From Adineta ricciae (taxonomy: Eukaryota > Rotifera > Eurotatoria > Adinetida > Adinetidae), in assembly GCA_905250025.1 (NCBI GenBank), contig CAJNOJ010000085.1:186001-250000 (forward strand): a stretch of 64,000 nt of DNA, read 5' to 3'. The notes beneath the pieces were generated by a model. The model did no database searches. It had not been told where the DNA came from and saw nothing but the letters and a program-made list of their open reading frames with translations. A program made the position numbers and the translations under genes. Shown in pieces: positions 1-11,791 of the stretch. Each line of letters opens with the position of its first letter. Position 1 is the stretch's first letter.

Positions 1-2056
1 ATATTCGAAAGAGTATCGTACGCAATCCAATCACGATTTTTATACATATATTCTGATTCGGACCCATCCGGCACAGAGATTCTCGTCCATTGGGGATCTG
101 ATTGAAGTAAACATACCTAGATGTATTACAGAGACACATAGGAGAAAGCAGATGGATTTTATAGTGGAAAATTACTTCGAAATAGGAGAGAAAACCAGCA
201 CTACGTGTGTATGGACCTTCTGTACCATTTCCAATTGTTGGCGAACGAAGTTCATTTTGATCAGCGTGGGCTAATAGGAATGTTCGTGCAAATAATGGAA
301 TGCCCAAGACAAGTTTATGAGCTGGTGCACCACTTTTTAACCAAATTGCAACGCCGAAATCCTCAAAGAAAAATATCCTTAGTAAACCAATGATCATAAG
401 CATATTCTCGTTTTTTACTTGATTTAACATCGCTTCGGGTCCTGTTTCATCAAAACGTCTGTATAGAGGAGCATTTAGACCAGTATGGTTTTGCCAGGCT
501 CCATGAAAATCACTACAATTGACATTCTCATCAATATTTACAAACTAACAAACAGCACCTACTAAGTCATGATATTGATAAAGTCTAAAATTCTAAATGC
601 AGGAAAGATAAAAGAAATAATGACATGGAAAACAACGTTTCCTACTTGGCAATCTTATCAATTTCATAACCATTTGATACAACTTCCGCATTTGCTGCTA
701 CCGCTGCTGCCATCAACAATCTCGGCTGTCCAGTCACAATCGACTGTGCTATAGCCGCTTCTTTGAACTCCTATACAACAAACTAGTAACTGCTATTCTA
801 TTACTCTTTCTAACTAGTCTCTCACCTGAAAAAATATGGTCAAGTAATATTTATCATCTGGTAATCCACCGCGTATACCTGGATATTCCCAATCCACTTC
901 AAAGCCATCAAAATTATGCTTGTGTAGAAAGCTAGAAATGAAATCTTCATATATGAACGTTTCTCTCCTCCACTATTGAACTTACTTGATTGTATCGAAA
1001 ATGAATCGTTTTCGTTTGGCGCTATCATGAACCATGATCGAAAACGCATAGGATTTCATATTCCATCCGCCAACACCAAGTATAGTTTTCAATTTTGGAT
1101 TCCGTTTTTTCAAGGCATTCACGCGACGATAGAGATCTATTGAAATAAACACGCTATTCTATCGTTTGAGATGGATATCTCATTTGATTACCTTCATCAT
1201 TATCTTCGACTTTTCGGATGAGAAATGTTTCGTTACTAATGTAGGCAAATGCATAAATAATATGTGTACAAAGAAACGGATCAATATGTTCGGGCTCGAA
1301 TTTCGCTGAACCACTTCGATATTGAGCCCAATTTGTAAAGTAGCAAATTTTCTTATATTTCAACTCATCTGAATAGGAAATGAAGAGACGAGAAAGAATA
1401 ATCACTTGTTCCTACCTTCGCTAACAGGCGGAGGATAAGGGTGTTCATACGAGAAATAGTTCAATTTGGAATTTATCGATGATTTCGAATCAAAGATGGA
1501 TTTTTCGTCTAACTCCATCAGTGGTTGACCATTTGACCAGAAAATGCCTCCTGCTCGTTCCACACGCTATGATAAATGAATGAATGAATAGATAATTATT
1601 CCTATTTTTCATGTGCCTTACTTCATGTAAGAATTTTTTTATTGAAAATGGATCTTCGAAGTCTGTGATTAATCTTCGTGCATCGGAAACAGGATGTGAG
1701 ACGATAAAATTCGAGATTCTTTCGAGCTGAGCGTCGTCAGTCGATGAGAGCGAAGGATATAAATCGGACAAAGCAGTTTTCGAACATTGTTGCAAAATTT
1801 CATCGAATATTGTCTCGTCTGGGCATCGATAAAACGACCAACTGTTCAGACCAAGGGAATCAAGTGCACAAGGATAATACTGGGAAGGATTATTACGAAA
1901 AGCGCATAGACGAGGCGATTCTGCAGAGAAAGATGAGATTAGATTAGAAGGAGAAAGTTGCCCATCCTTACGAGATAATTGTTGAGCTGCTAATTGATAA
2001 TATACTAAGTATGAAGAAGATAAAAATAGGATAAAAAGAGAATATTGACGACTCAT
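1..2056 (-). CDS. GH18 chitinase with N-terminal chitin-binding domain (partial, C-terminus off left edge)
   Basis: Secreted chitin hydrolase, read on the minus strand from an ATG at 2056. Exon 1 encodes a hydrophobic signal segment ([17 protein letters not shown]) and a CBM14/peritrophin-like Cys module ([13 protein letters not shown]...[12 protein letters not shown]). After a linker exon (about 1435-1576) the GH18 barrel begins with [19 protein letters not shown]. It continues through the catalytic strand [12 protein letters not shown] (about 860-900), then [14 protein letters not shown] and [12 protein letters not shown]. The last readable piece, near position 1, is [10 protein letters not shown]. 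The catalytic Glu and the Asp two residues before it are present; the second acidic position of DxxDxDxE is Glu instead of Asp. Introns are about 50-70 bp. The C-terminal end lies outside the window. It pairs head to head with the chitinase-like gene starting at 2750. Family assignment is secure; exact exon edges are approximate. Confidence 0.88.
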
Positions 2057-2749
2057 TGTCGAGTGATCTTCTAAAGTCGAATTAGAAGTATATATATATA
2101 CTAAAATAAATCCACAAAGATGCGTTCGTTTCTTCGATCAAACAAGGTGAGATTCAATTTCTCTCTTTGTCCTCTCTTCCCAATGAACTTCTGATTACAT
2201 CATTGAATCTATTGGTCGATCGTATTGAAAAAAATGTTACCACGCGAAACAAAACCATAGAACATATACCTTGCGACGAAAAAAAAGAACCATCCGATCT
2301 ATGCAAAGCATTTTCTAATTTTTGATGAACATTTAGTCGTGTGTCCTACTACATATGTATATATACATATATCTGTTGCAAGCAAGGTCATTATTGCTCG
2401 TCAAATAGAACCTGCATTGGTTACATTCTCATATTTCTTATTGTTTCGATTAGGATCAAATTCCGTTCTCCTTTTCAATGGACATTCGTTTTATGACATC
2501 TAAATAGTTAACATTCACGTTTGTCCGAACTGATTCATCAACTAGATATATGTTTGTGTATGTATATGACATTTGATGTTCAATTGTATGTACAAGTTTG
2601 TGTATACATAGTTTAAGCTGTTGACACGCGGATCGTTTCAACGTTTGTTTGATTTAGTGAGCAAGACCTTTCTTTTTCTTTTTGTTCAATCGAACTAAAG
2701 ATAGTTAATTATATTGCATCGCGTCTGATCAGTTCTTTTCTTGTAAAAG
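2057..2749. promoter_or_regulatory. Shared intergenic region of the divergent chitinase pair
   Basis: These 693 bp separate the two outward-facing ATGs and should hold both promoters. A TATA-like (TA)6 run at about 2089-2100 lies just upstream of the left gene. A self-complementary ATATGTATATATACATAT-type stretch occurs near 2353-2372. No convincing ORF with family similarity is present. Co-regulation of the pair is inference. Confidence 0.45.
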
Positions 2750-5721
2750 ATGAATTTGAATACGCGTCAATATTATTCATTGGTGTATCATCTTCGTTTA
2801 GTTTTTCTAATCGTCCTTATCGAACAAATAGAGCTTATTGATGCAAATCAGATAAGTATGTGAAATGAATTCATCGAAAGATTGAGTTAAGAAGATTGAG
2901 AGATTTAGATTTGAAACAATCATATTGCCGAGATCTGCGCGATTGTCAAACTTACTTTCCATGCGCAGTTTTTTCCAGTGGTTTTAGTTATCTATACGTC
3001 ATCAAGCGCTGTCCAAACGATCAAATTTTCGATGAGAAAAAACAAAATTGTGTCCGAAATACTTTTACTGATCCGACATGTGCGAAAAAGGTTGCGAAAA
3101 AGAAATCACGCTTGCCGACAAAGCGTCCGACTAAACTCGAACAAGTCGAACGAGTTGGTAGTTCGACACGTAGACCTAGCAAACTTCCATTTCATGCAGC
3201 ATGGGTTAGTCAGCTGAAGAGAAAAAATATCGATGTCGAAGAAGTTGACACAACGACGGAATTTGCGCCGAATCAGTTGCCAGTAGAACAAACGAATGAG
3301 AATCCGAAAGTTCAGCGTGTTTGTTACATTACCAATTGGTCACGATACCGTCCAGGTGAAGCGAAATTTGAACTGGAGTACATCGATCCACATATGTGCA
3401 CACATATTATCTATGCATATGCAACTGTCGATCAAGACAAACCGGAAATTACTCCGATACAAAAGGATGATATAGGTGAATAGAAATTCGTTGTAATTCA
3501 AAGGAATTTGTTTATTCAAATTTCTTTTAGAACATTATCGAGAACTTGCTTTGCTGAAAAAAACGAATCCCGAGTTGAAAGTGTCGATTCGACTGGGTGG
3601 GAAGAGTGCAGCGTACACTCGATATCTCAAACGATCGAAAACTGCTTCACAACTTGTACGAAGTCTTATTTGGTAATCGTTCTTGTTTCTTTGTTATTTC
3701 ATTTGAATTGATTCCTTTTGTGTTGCGTAGGTACATGCAATCATACGGTTTTGATGGCGTTGATGTGGCTTTTGAATTTCCGGATGATGATGTTCCAGAG
3801 GATAAAATTGCATTGACTGTTCTACTTGAAGTTTGTTCATTTCAAATGGGAAGTAAACGACAAGGGTCACTTTTTTTAGGAACTAGCCAAACAGAAACGA
3901 TTGATGCCGCAGATGATCGTAACATTAACTGCAGCACCATTTATCGATCATCTATCGAAAGTATATGACATTCAAAAAATTGAAAAGTAGTCTCATTGTT
4001 AATCTTCTTAATCACGTCATAATCTTTTGCAATTTTCACAGGTTAGTCAACTATGTCAATTTAATGACATTCGATCTTTATGGTAAATTGAATAGATCAA
4101 ACATCATGGTATTAATTACCTTTTTTCTCTCTTAATTATTATAGGTCCGTGGGATGAAAGAACGGGTGTATCTGCTCCTCTGTATCATCAGCCATATCAG
4201 GCCGAATCGGAGTCGCTTCGAAATGTCGTAAGAAATGTTTGTTTCTCTGTTATTCAGTTGTTTTTACTTTTCACATAGGATGGATTGGTTAAATTGTGGT
4301 TGAGTCTTGGAATTCCACGTGAAAAATTATTGATTGGTATACCGACCTACGGGCGATCATTCACACTGACTAGTTCGCAGAAAGGTCTTCATGCACCGAG
4401 TAAGATCATTTACTATGTGTAAAATTTGGAAATATCGCTGTTCATTTAGCCAGCGGTCCAGGTTATCCTGGTCGATACACGAAAACAAGAGGTTTCCTTT
4501 CGTATTACGAAGTAAATTGATATATTCCTTTCTATTCAATTTCATCACTTCCTTTGTTAGGTGTGTGAAAAAAATAATTCAAAAAGTTGGCAAAAAGTGT
4601 GGCTAGATACTGAAAAAGCTTGGTATATGACCAGTGACGATCAATGGATCACGTTTGAAGATGTGGATTCAGCAATATTGAAAGTACTATTCTTAGAACA
4701 TATGTTAAATACAATTTTATGTTTGTTTTAATTAGGCACAATATGCAAAAGGAGAACAATTAGCTGGTGTGTTCATTTGGAGTGTCGATAATGATGGTAA
4801 GTGATCGTCATGTTACTTTTCTGACGGAGAATTCTGAAGTTGATCTGTGTAGACTTTTCTGGATTTTTATGCAATACCGAGCCATTTCCGATTACTCGTC
4901 AAGTTTTTGCTACTTTAAACCTACCAGTTCCTGTTACAAGTGCGCCAGCCATTGCACTTCAAATGCCTGTACAAACTAACGCACCAGTTCGTTTCCTCAA
5001 CGTACAGTCTCAACAATCGTTTGCATCTGCAATCTTACCTGCGAATATACAAAGATTATTGAACGCTCTCAATGCTCTATCAGGCACAACACGTTATTTA
5101 CCTCCGATTCAGACGACGCCAGCACCTCCACCGCCTCCAGTCGCTCATCAAACGTACAATGCTGAATATATATGCGGTCGTCATGGCATGCATCGTAACG
5201 GAATTCACCGAGACCGTACAAATTGTTCAATATTCTATTATTGTGAAGGTGATGATGTGAATCCTTTGCGTTATCATATCTTTTTCTGTCCGCCGGGTTT
5301 GGAATTTTCCATGGATGGATGTACTTGCGACTGGCCAACAGGTCATTCATGTCAGACAGGTGGTGATACCTTTTGTGTTTCACTTGCAACTACGACAACG
5401 ACCACAACCATGCGAACACCTTATCTTCCTCAATCAGCAATTGATACATTGAGTAATCTTGGTCAACTATTGGATATATCCGATGGTCGTACATCAGCTT
5501 TTGATTGTGCTGGACGACGTTCGGGTCTCTATCGGGATATTTATGATTGTACGAAATTTTACTTTTGTACAACCAATGAACAAACATTCGATGGAACATT
5601 ACTTCGCTATGACTTTATTTGTCCAGCAAATTATGTATTTAGTATGCTAACATGTCGTTGTGAAACGCGACAAAGTCATATTTGTCGTACATTGTTAAAA
5701 ACTGATTGTGTACTCTTATAA
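2750..5721 (+). CDS. GH18 chitinase-like protein with degenerate active site and three chitin-binding modules
   Basis: The start ATG at 2750 opens a signal exon (LRLVFLIVLIEQIELIDA), followed by a short intron. A first CBM14-like Cys module comes next (YCRDLRDCQTYFPCAV...KRCPNDQIFDEKKQNC). The GH18 domain starts at RVCYITNWSRYRPGEAKF and runs over several exons: LKVSIRLGGKSAAY, FDGVDVAFEFPDDD, LVNYVNLMTFDLYG, LLIGIPTYGRSFTL, GVFIWSVDNDD. A Thr/Pro-rich linker and two more Cys-rich chitin-binding modules follow in the last exon (4840-5721; AEYICGRHGMH... and FDCAGRRSGLYR...). The catalytic DxxDxDxE reads DGVDVAFE, so the third Asp is Ala, and the usual SxGGW strand lacks its Trp. It is probably a chitin-binding, non-hydrolytic chitinase-like protein (inference). 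A polyadenylation signal AATAAA lies at 5751. Confidence 0.88.
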
Positions 5722-6175
5722 CGAACTAATATTCGAATATTTCACAGACCAATAAAGCATAATTAACAAATTCTTTCATTTGAAAAGGACAATTCAATAC
5801 AAATGGATTTCTTTTTCTTTTTTGTCTATATCAAAGAAAGATAGATTTGAGGTGCATATGCACATCAAATTCATGCATACATACATTTATATTCTCTTTA
5901 GTAGGCGTTGTTGCTACAGTTGCGCTTCGATGCACATTTCAACTAGATGAACTTGACCTTTACAACCGAACATATTCTCTTTCATACTTACCGAGCGTTT
6001 ACCGTGTCCATTATCATACTCAAATGTGTGTGTGCACTCGAATAGGTGCGAGAGAGAGAGGAGAAAAAAATATTACCTTGACTCATCGGAGTACGATGTC
6101 ATAGAAAAAAATTAAAATTTACAACTTATCGACATAGATTAAATAAGCTTTTGTATCGAACATCAAAGATTTACC
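5722..6175. other. Intergenic region, 454 bp
   Basis: Contains the AATAAA signal of the chitinase-like gene at 5751-5756, a GA-rich run near 6050-6065, and the presumed promoter and 5'UTR of the next gene. No coding signal seen. Confidence 0.5.
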
Positions 6176-8430
6176 ATGAATATACCTATGCAACCGCCGA
6201 TCCGATATCCATTTTACATGCAAAGACCTCGTATGCCATTGGCAAATACCTGGTCTACAGTTCCATTCCGTTTGTCTGCTCATCCTCAATATCAAATGCG
6301 TTCAGCCTATCCAGTAACTCGTCCGATCACATCGTATGCCCTTTCTCAACCAAAGAAATCCCTGATAAAATCGATGGGTCCACCATCACCATACACGAAC
6401 ACACGTTATCAGCATTTGAAAAAATCGACACATCATTCAAATCGACGTGCTCTACAACAATCATATGATGATCGTCAACATCATCATAATGAAATCACTT
6501 ACACCCGACCTTATCGTTCATCCAGAACAAAATCTATTTCCGAACTCGAACCAGCCACTGAACTGCCTTCAGTAGCTTTGTCAAAAGCACATTCATGGCA
6601 TGCGATGATGAACCATCGTCGGGCAAATCTAAGTGTGGCCTATGCACATGAATTACATTTATCACCAAAGCGACAACGAAAACAATCTTTACACAAAAGA
6701 AGACGAGTTCCTCCACCAAGACCTCTCTCATCGTCATCATCGTTATCACCAAAACGAAGACCATCGTTTAATTATAGACGAAAACGACCGATCGAACTAC
6801 CTGAATGTGGTCCTATTCGTATTTCGACGCTGGATGAAATGCCAGTTAGTAATCCGCCTATACAAAAGAAAACTCGTAGCATCAGTCATGATCGATTGTC
6901 AATGAAGGGAAGTATATCAGCATCGAGTACACATCGTACAAAAACCAAAGGAACGAATTCAGTGAAGAATCGAAAAAGCTACACGAAAGACAATGATGAC
7001 GCTGGTAAGAGAAGCACCGTTTGGATTTTTTCATGTTTAAAAAGTGACTTCTTCTGTTCCCTCGAATAGGAACCAGTACAGATACTACTCAATCATCAAT
7101 ATCCATTCGTAGTCGTTCATCGTTACAGCAGCGTATCAACGGTGCATTACGTAACGATCCATTGATCAGTGCTGCGATGGAAGAATTGCGTCATTATCGT
7201 CGATCATCGAGCCAAAATCTTTCCACAATGTAAATCTCACATTTTAAAATTTACGATAAAAATAGTTTTCTTCCATCCTTTAGTTCACCATCTCTTGATC
7301 GCCATCGTAATAGTCAACAGTCCATTTCAGCACTATCGTCTACATCTACACTGTCGAGCCATAGTCAATCGAGTTTTACATCAGTCGAACGTTCGGAAAT
7401 CCGTCAATTTCTGAAAACAATTAAATCAAAAGAGACAACAAACTTACCAGATACTTCTCGTCAGACATCAGCATCTGATCAATCCATTATATTGAATACT
7501 CCATCGTCAATATCGATAGCTAAGCAAAAGAAATCCTGTATTGCCGAAGAATTAGATCGCGAATTCAATAAACTACGCGCATTAAATCCAACTCGAGAAA
7601 TAAGCTATGTTATACCATCGAAGATTTGTAAACAAAGAAAAACATTACAAAAACCACCATCAAATATTCCGCCGCTGCCAACCTTCGATGAACTTCTGCG
7701 ACAAGTTCAACTGCGTCCTATTGATCAATCTACACGATCTGTACGTTTTCTTCATTTCTATTCGCATTCATATCGTTCTTCTTATCTATAGGCATCACCG
7801 ATCAAAGAGACCCAACCTACAGAAGAAATCTATGAAAATCCACTATCACCAATTCCAGTTCCACGATGCAGTCCAATTCCTACTCCATCGTACAGTCCTC
7901 TACCAATTATTGAAGTGCCGATTGAAGAGATAAAACATGAATATGCATTGCCTAAAAAGAAAACCGGAGAAAGAACTTTACTTCAAGTTTCACACTTTCA
8001 ACCTGTTCGTAATCACAATTTTTCTAAACTACCTGAACCTACCTATTTCGAGAAACGATTGTCCCGTCCATTGTCTATGTTCAATTGGTTACATCCAACT
8101 CCACCAACTCCAACATTTGCAACATTTCAGCCAAATCGAACGTTTCCAGTTCAACATGAACATCCTCCAACTGTGGTCAAAGAAAATATCTACACATCAG
8201 ATATTGATGTCTACGTGCCAATATCAACTGTCGATCGAATGGATAATAATTCGCTTCAGATGCATTTGGACAATCAAACCATTCGAACAGACGACTTCTA
8301 CACAGATTTCGATATGAAAGCACCCGCACATTCATCATCGATTCTAAATGATTTCTCGCATATTTTCACACGGAAACATAAACATCAACATGCTATATCG
8401 AAAAAACAGCAACGTTGTTCTATTATGTAG
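6176..8430 (+). CDS. Unrecognised 694-aa basic, low-complexity protein with C-terminal CaaX box
   Basis: Four exons fit perfectly: 6176-7004, 7070-7229, 7284-7740 and 7792-8430 (2085 nt, 695 codons). I do not recognise a catalytic or structural domain. The N-terminal third is Arg/Ser/Pro-rich with clusters such as LHKRRRVPPPRPL and SSSSSLSPKRRPS. The middle has a more helical, conserved-looking stretch, EELDREFNKLRALNPTREIS. The last exon is proline-rich (IPVPRCSPIPTPSYSPLP). The protein ends KKQQRCSIM, a textbook CaaX prenylation signal. The terminal Met favours farnesyltransferase, and the basic tract just before it (RKHKHQHAISKK) could act as a second membrane anchor. A peripheral membrane scaffold is therefore likely (inference). 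The start at 6176 is the first ATG of the open exon; an upstream exon cannot be excluded. Confidence 0.75.
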
Positions 8431-8589
8431 AGAGAATGTTACTATTGATACTATTTATGATTTTCTTTTTTCTGTGTGTTATTTGATGAATTAAAATTTT
8501 CGATGCACTATGTTTCTTTCACAATATGTATGTTTCATTGCATCACAAAGTTCGTTTCTTTCTCATTTTTCTCGTCAAAACATCGACTG

Positions 8590-9096
8590 ATGGAAGTTTA
8601 TCTTTTGCGTCACGCCGAGAGCGAATATAACGTCGATCCATTAAATAACGATTTTATCGATTGTTCAATTACCAGCAATGGTCAACAACAAGCAGCAAAT
8701 CTAGATTTATCTTCGTATTCGTTTGACTTGATCCTTTGTTCACCGTTGCGTCGATGTCGCCAAACAGTTGAATATTCTTCACTTCTCAAATCCACACCTC
8801 CACCTAAGTTTGAAGTTTGCTCTCTCTTACGCGAACAAATCAAAGCTAAATGCGATCTACTCGATGGAGAGCAAACTGAAGAGATATTTCCAGAGGAAAC
8901 AGACGAAAGTGTAGACAAACGTGTCAACGAACTCAAAAACGATTTAGCAAGCAAATCTTCACTTTACAAACAAGTTCTGCTCGTTTCGCATGCTGATTTT
9001 CTTTGGAATCTAACATCCCATGAAATTCAAAATGAGAAATTCGGTCGATGGTTAAACAATTGTGAATTTATTTTCTGGAAAGTTTTCGAAACATAA
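8590..9096 (+). CDS. Histidine phosphatase (phosphoglycerate mutase-like) family protein, 168 aa
   Basis: Single-exon gene. The N-terminal MEVYLLRHAESEYN carries the RHG-type motif with the phospho-accepting His (about residue 8). FDLILCSPLRRCRQT follows with the conserved SPLxRxxQT. Glu of LLREQIKAKC is a candidate acid, and VSHADFLWNL supplies the second His. The protein resembles short bacterial/eukaryotic PGAM-like phosphatases rather than glycolytic phosphoglycerate mutase, so the substrate is unknown. I chose the ATG at 8590 because it immediately precedes the first beta strand; the open frame upstream to about 8476 looks like T-rich leader. It starts about 160 bp after the CaaX gene on the same strand, probably as an independent transcript. 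Confidence 0.85.
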   Translation: MEVYLLRHAESEYNVDPLNNDFIDCSITSNGQQQAANLDLSSYSFDLILCSPLRRCRQTVEYSSLLKSTPPPKFEVCSLLREQIKAKCDLLDGEQTEEIFPEETDESVDKRVNELKNDLASKSSLYKQVLLVSHADFLWNLTSHEIQNEKFGRWLNNCEFIFWKVFET

Positions 9097-9687
9097 AATA
9101 TTGACAACTAGCGCCTTGACTAGTTGCCTCATTGGATTTTGCCAACAACCAATAGAAAATTTTTTCTTCCTGTCTTTCAATTGTCTGTTGAATACCCGCT
9201 ACCCTCCTCCTCTACGACACACACGAACCTGAAGATAAAAAAAGACAGACAGTATGAGTCATTTGGCGGAAGAAGTGTATATAAAGCTAACAATGGCGAT
9301 GCAACTGTGCTAGTCGCCATTTTTTTTCGAGTGCATTTGACGTGTACGCGGACAGGTTTGTTATACCAAAGCGTATTTCGTCATTCTTTATCGGAAATCG
9401 ACATTTCGTCATTGACGACTGTTTGAGTTTTCAAAATTTGATGAAAAAATTAGTTCAGTTTGTCCTTTTTTTTCTTTTGACAAAATCAAGTCAAGTCATT
9501 AACATGCTTATGCACTTAAATTTGAACAAAGATACAAGACGAGCGATTGAGAAAAAGAATGATTGTTCATTGAAAAGCAAACATGAAAATGACTGTTGTC
9601 TTTCTTGTCAGATTATTTTGCTAGCGTGATTTCATTTCATTTTTAGATTTACTTCCATTTACGCATATATATATATCCATATAAATA
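9097..9687. other. Intergenic region and promoter of the AT-hook-like gene
   Basis: Contains a weak ORF (9124-9426) and T-rich DNA without family similarity. A TATA-like tract at about 9665-9676 lies close to the ATG at 9688. No gene is supported here. Confidence 0.45.
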
Positions 9688-10925
9688 ATGCAATCCGTCG
9701 ATGAATTTACGCCATCAACAACCGAGCCTGTGTTCGGTAGTGGACTTATCTCTCAAACGAAAAGTCAATCATCAACTAATAACGAGAGTACTGGTAATGA
9801 AAATGCAGTTCCAGCGTCCGAATCAGCTGTAAATGGACAAAATGATAGCAAAATGGAAACGAATGAACCTATTACGAATGGTGCCACAGATCATACGAAT
9901 ACTAAGGAACCATCAGCTGTACATGTCAACGGACAGAATGACAAACCTATTGTTGAAGAAGTTTCCGAACCTGTTGTTGAAAAAGCAAGCGAAGTTGAAC
10001 CAATGGTAACCGAAGCACCAGTTCAGGTTCAATCAGTTGTTCCATCGACTGAAACGGAGCCAGCGACATCGACATCCACCGATGCTGCAATGGAAAGTTC
10101 ATCAGCTGTAACAAGTACAGAGCCAACTTCAATTGTTGAATCGACAACACCTGTAGTTGAAGCAGAACCATCCAGCGTTACTGCACCTGTCGCCTCCGAA
10201 TCCGGAACATCAGAGTCGAAAGCAAAAGTAAGACTTCTTTTTCATACTAATCATATGGAATGTTTGTGGGTTTTGTTGCAACTAGTCTCCTCGTGGCAGA
10301 GCTAAAGCAGCACCTGTTGTAGCTTCGACAGCACCAACACGTCAATCGACACGTGGTCGAAAACCGGCCGCATCATCATCAACAAACGTTGAAGAAAATC
10401 AATCCAATGACGATACTGCTGCAACATCAACAGCATCATCAAGTCAAGAAGAATCATCGTCTAAACCTACTAAGCGACAAGCAGCCGCAGCTGCTAGTGA
10501 CGCTATAGCAGCAACTAATCAACCAAACTCAACATCTGGTGAATAGATCTTTTTCATTATTGCAAAAAATAAAGCATTGAATTCTGGCTTTTTTTCTCAT
10601 AGACAACAGCAATGCTGGTGATGCAAAAGATCAAGAAGTGATTCCATCCGAGGGTGATGACGACGATGACGCAACTGCTGGCAAAGGAAAGAAGGGTACT
10701 CCAGGACGTAAAAAACGCGAACCGTCTGTGCCAGCAGCTAATGCAACAAAGAAAGCACGAGGTAAAAATTCTATAACACCAGCAAGTGATGCTGATAACG
10801 GAGCTGAAACAAGTGAAGCTGAAGCGATTCAAAGTCCCCCGAAGAAAGCACGTACAAGTGTACCTAAGAAGACACCTGAGCCACCCAGTGAAGAATACAC
10901 GCGAAAATTACGACCAAGAAAATAG
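9688..10925 (+). CDS. AT-hook-like, Ser/Thr/Ala-rich nuclear protein, 371 aa
   Basis: Three exons (9688-10227, 10286-10538, 10603-10925) sum to 372 codons. The first 180 residues are acidic and rich in Glu, Ser, Thr, Val and Pro. The second exon opens SPRGRAKAAP and contains STRGRKPAAS, whose RGRKP core matches an AT-hook minor-groove binding motif. The third exon alternates acidic (GDDDDDATAG) and Lys/Arg-rich tracts (GKKGTPGRKKREP, NATKKARGKN, SPPKKARTSVPKK), ending in RKLRPRK. Such composition is typical of chromatin-associated or nuclear low-complexity proteins, and several basic tracts could serve as nuclear localisation signals. No folded domain is visible, so a specific function cannot be given. 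Most introns here are about 58-64 bp. Confidence 0.72.
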
Positions 10926-11791
10926 AAAATAGAAACGAACACTAAATATGTCTGTATATGTTGAAATATCTCTTTATTCTTGCTGCGCATTACCTTATTT
11001 GTCAAGGTCAATTCTATGACCTGTTAATTGTGTCTCTTTTGTTCATGTATTCATTCGTATCTGATGCTTTTAGCTAGATATCTTCCTTCTTTCTACATAT
11101 TCTATGTTCATTATCTTGTCGATGAATAGATGTCTCTTGCTTTTTTTCTCTTCCTTCGTTGTTTTGTCATTGTGTTGTTTGAAAAAATTTGAAGCAAAAA
11201 AGTTAAAAGTCTTCTTGGAATATACAGATAGGTCTTATTGTGGTTTTCTCTCTCTTCTTCTCATTTTGTTGTTATGGTTTTTTTCCTATCATTCGATCTT
11301 TTTGCTGGTAAGCAAGAAAGGAAAAAACGAGTCTCTTTTTGTTGTTTTCTTTTTTCTTTTCTTGGTTGATTGTATCTTCGAGATTCTCTCATCTTTAAAC
11401 ATGATGTAGATGATGAAGTAACGAAAGAAAAAGAAGAGATGCATTTGATTCCAACCATTCACGCATTCACTGAACATGCTATTATTGATTTTTGTCGACA
11501 TCACATTGAACAAGGAAATGTTTCTGCACTGCAAGTGTTAAATCGCTTGGAATCTTCGACAGTAATCGTGTGATCTCTCATTCTATACAAAATTCCATGC
11601 AGATGTGACATTGCAACAAACGAGATAGTGGATCTGTGTTCTAGAAGTATGGAATAGGAAGAAGAGTTATCATAGAAATCGGATATGTATATTTTTCCTA
11701 TCAGATCGATTCTAATGATGTGGCCTGTTGAGTGGAAATATTGATCCATTGCAGATACTTTCTAGATTTCAATACAGAATAGGAGTTAGCT
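10926..11791. other. Intergenic region, 866 bp, with one weak ORF
   Basis: T-rich DNA. A frame around 11410-11573 reads HLIPTIHAFTEHAIIDFCRH and looks mildly protein-like, but it has no convincing start and no recognised family. The rest carries nothing I can support. Confidence 0.4.

Noticed and set aside
2341-2375. Palindromic ATATGTATATATACATAT stretch as a possible binding site or hairpin
   Set aside because: Simple AT alternation makes chance self-complementarity likely; no independent support.
9124-9426. Plus ORF upstream of the AT-hook-like gene
   Set aside because: No recognisable protein features; lies in the presumed promoter region.
11104-11409. Hydrophobic plus ORF of 101 codons
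   Set aside because: Arises from a T-rich tract (Leu/Phe repeats); no signal of selection or family similarity.
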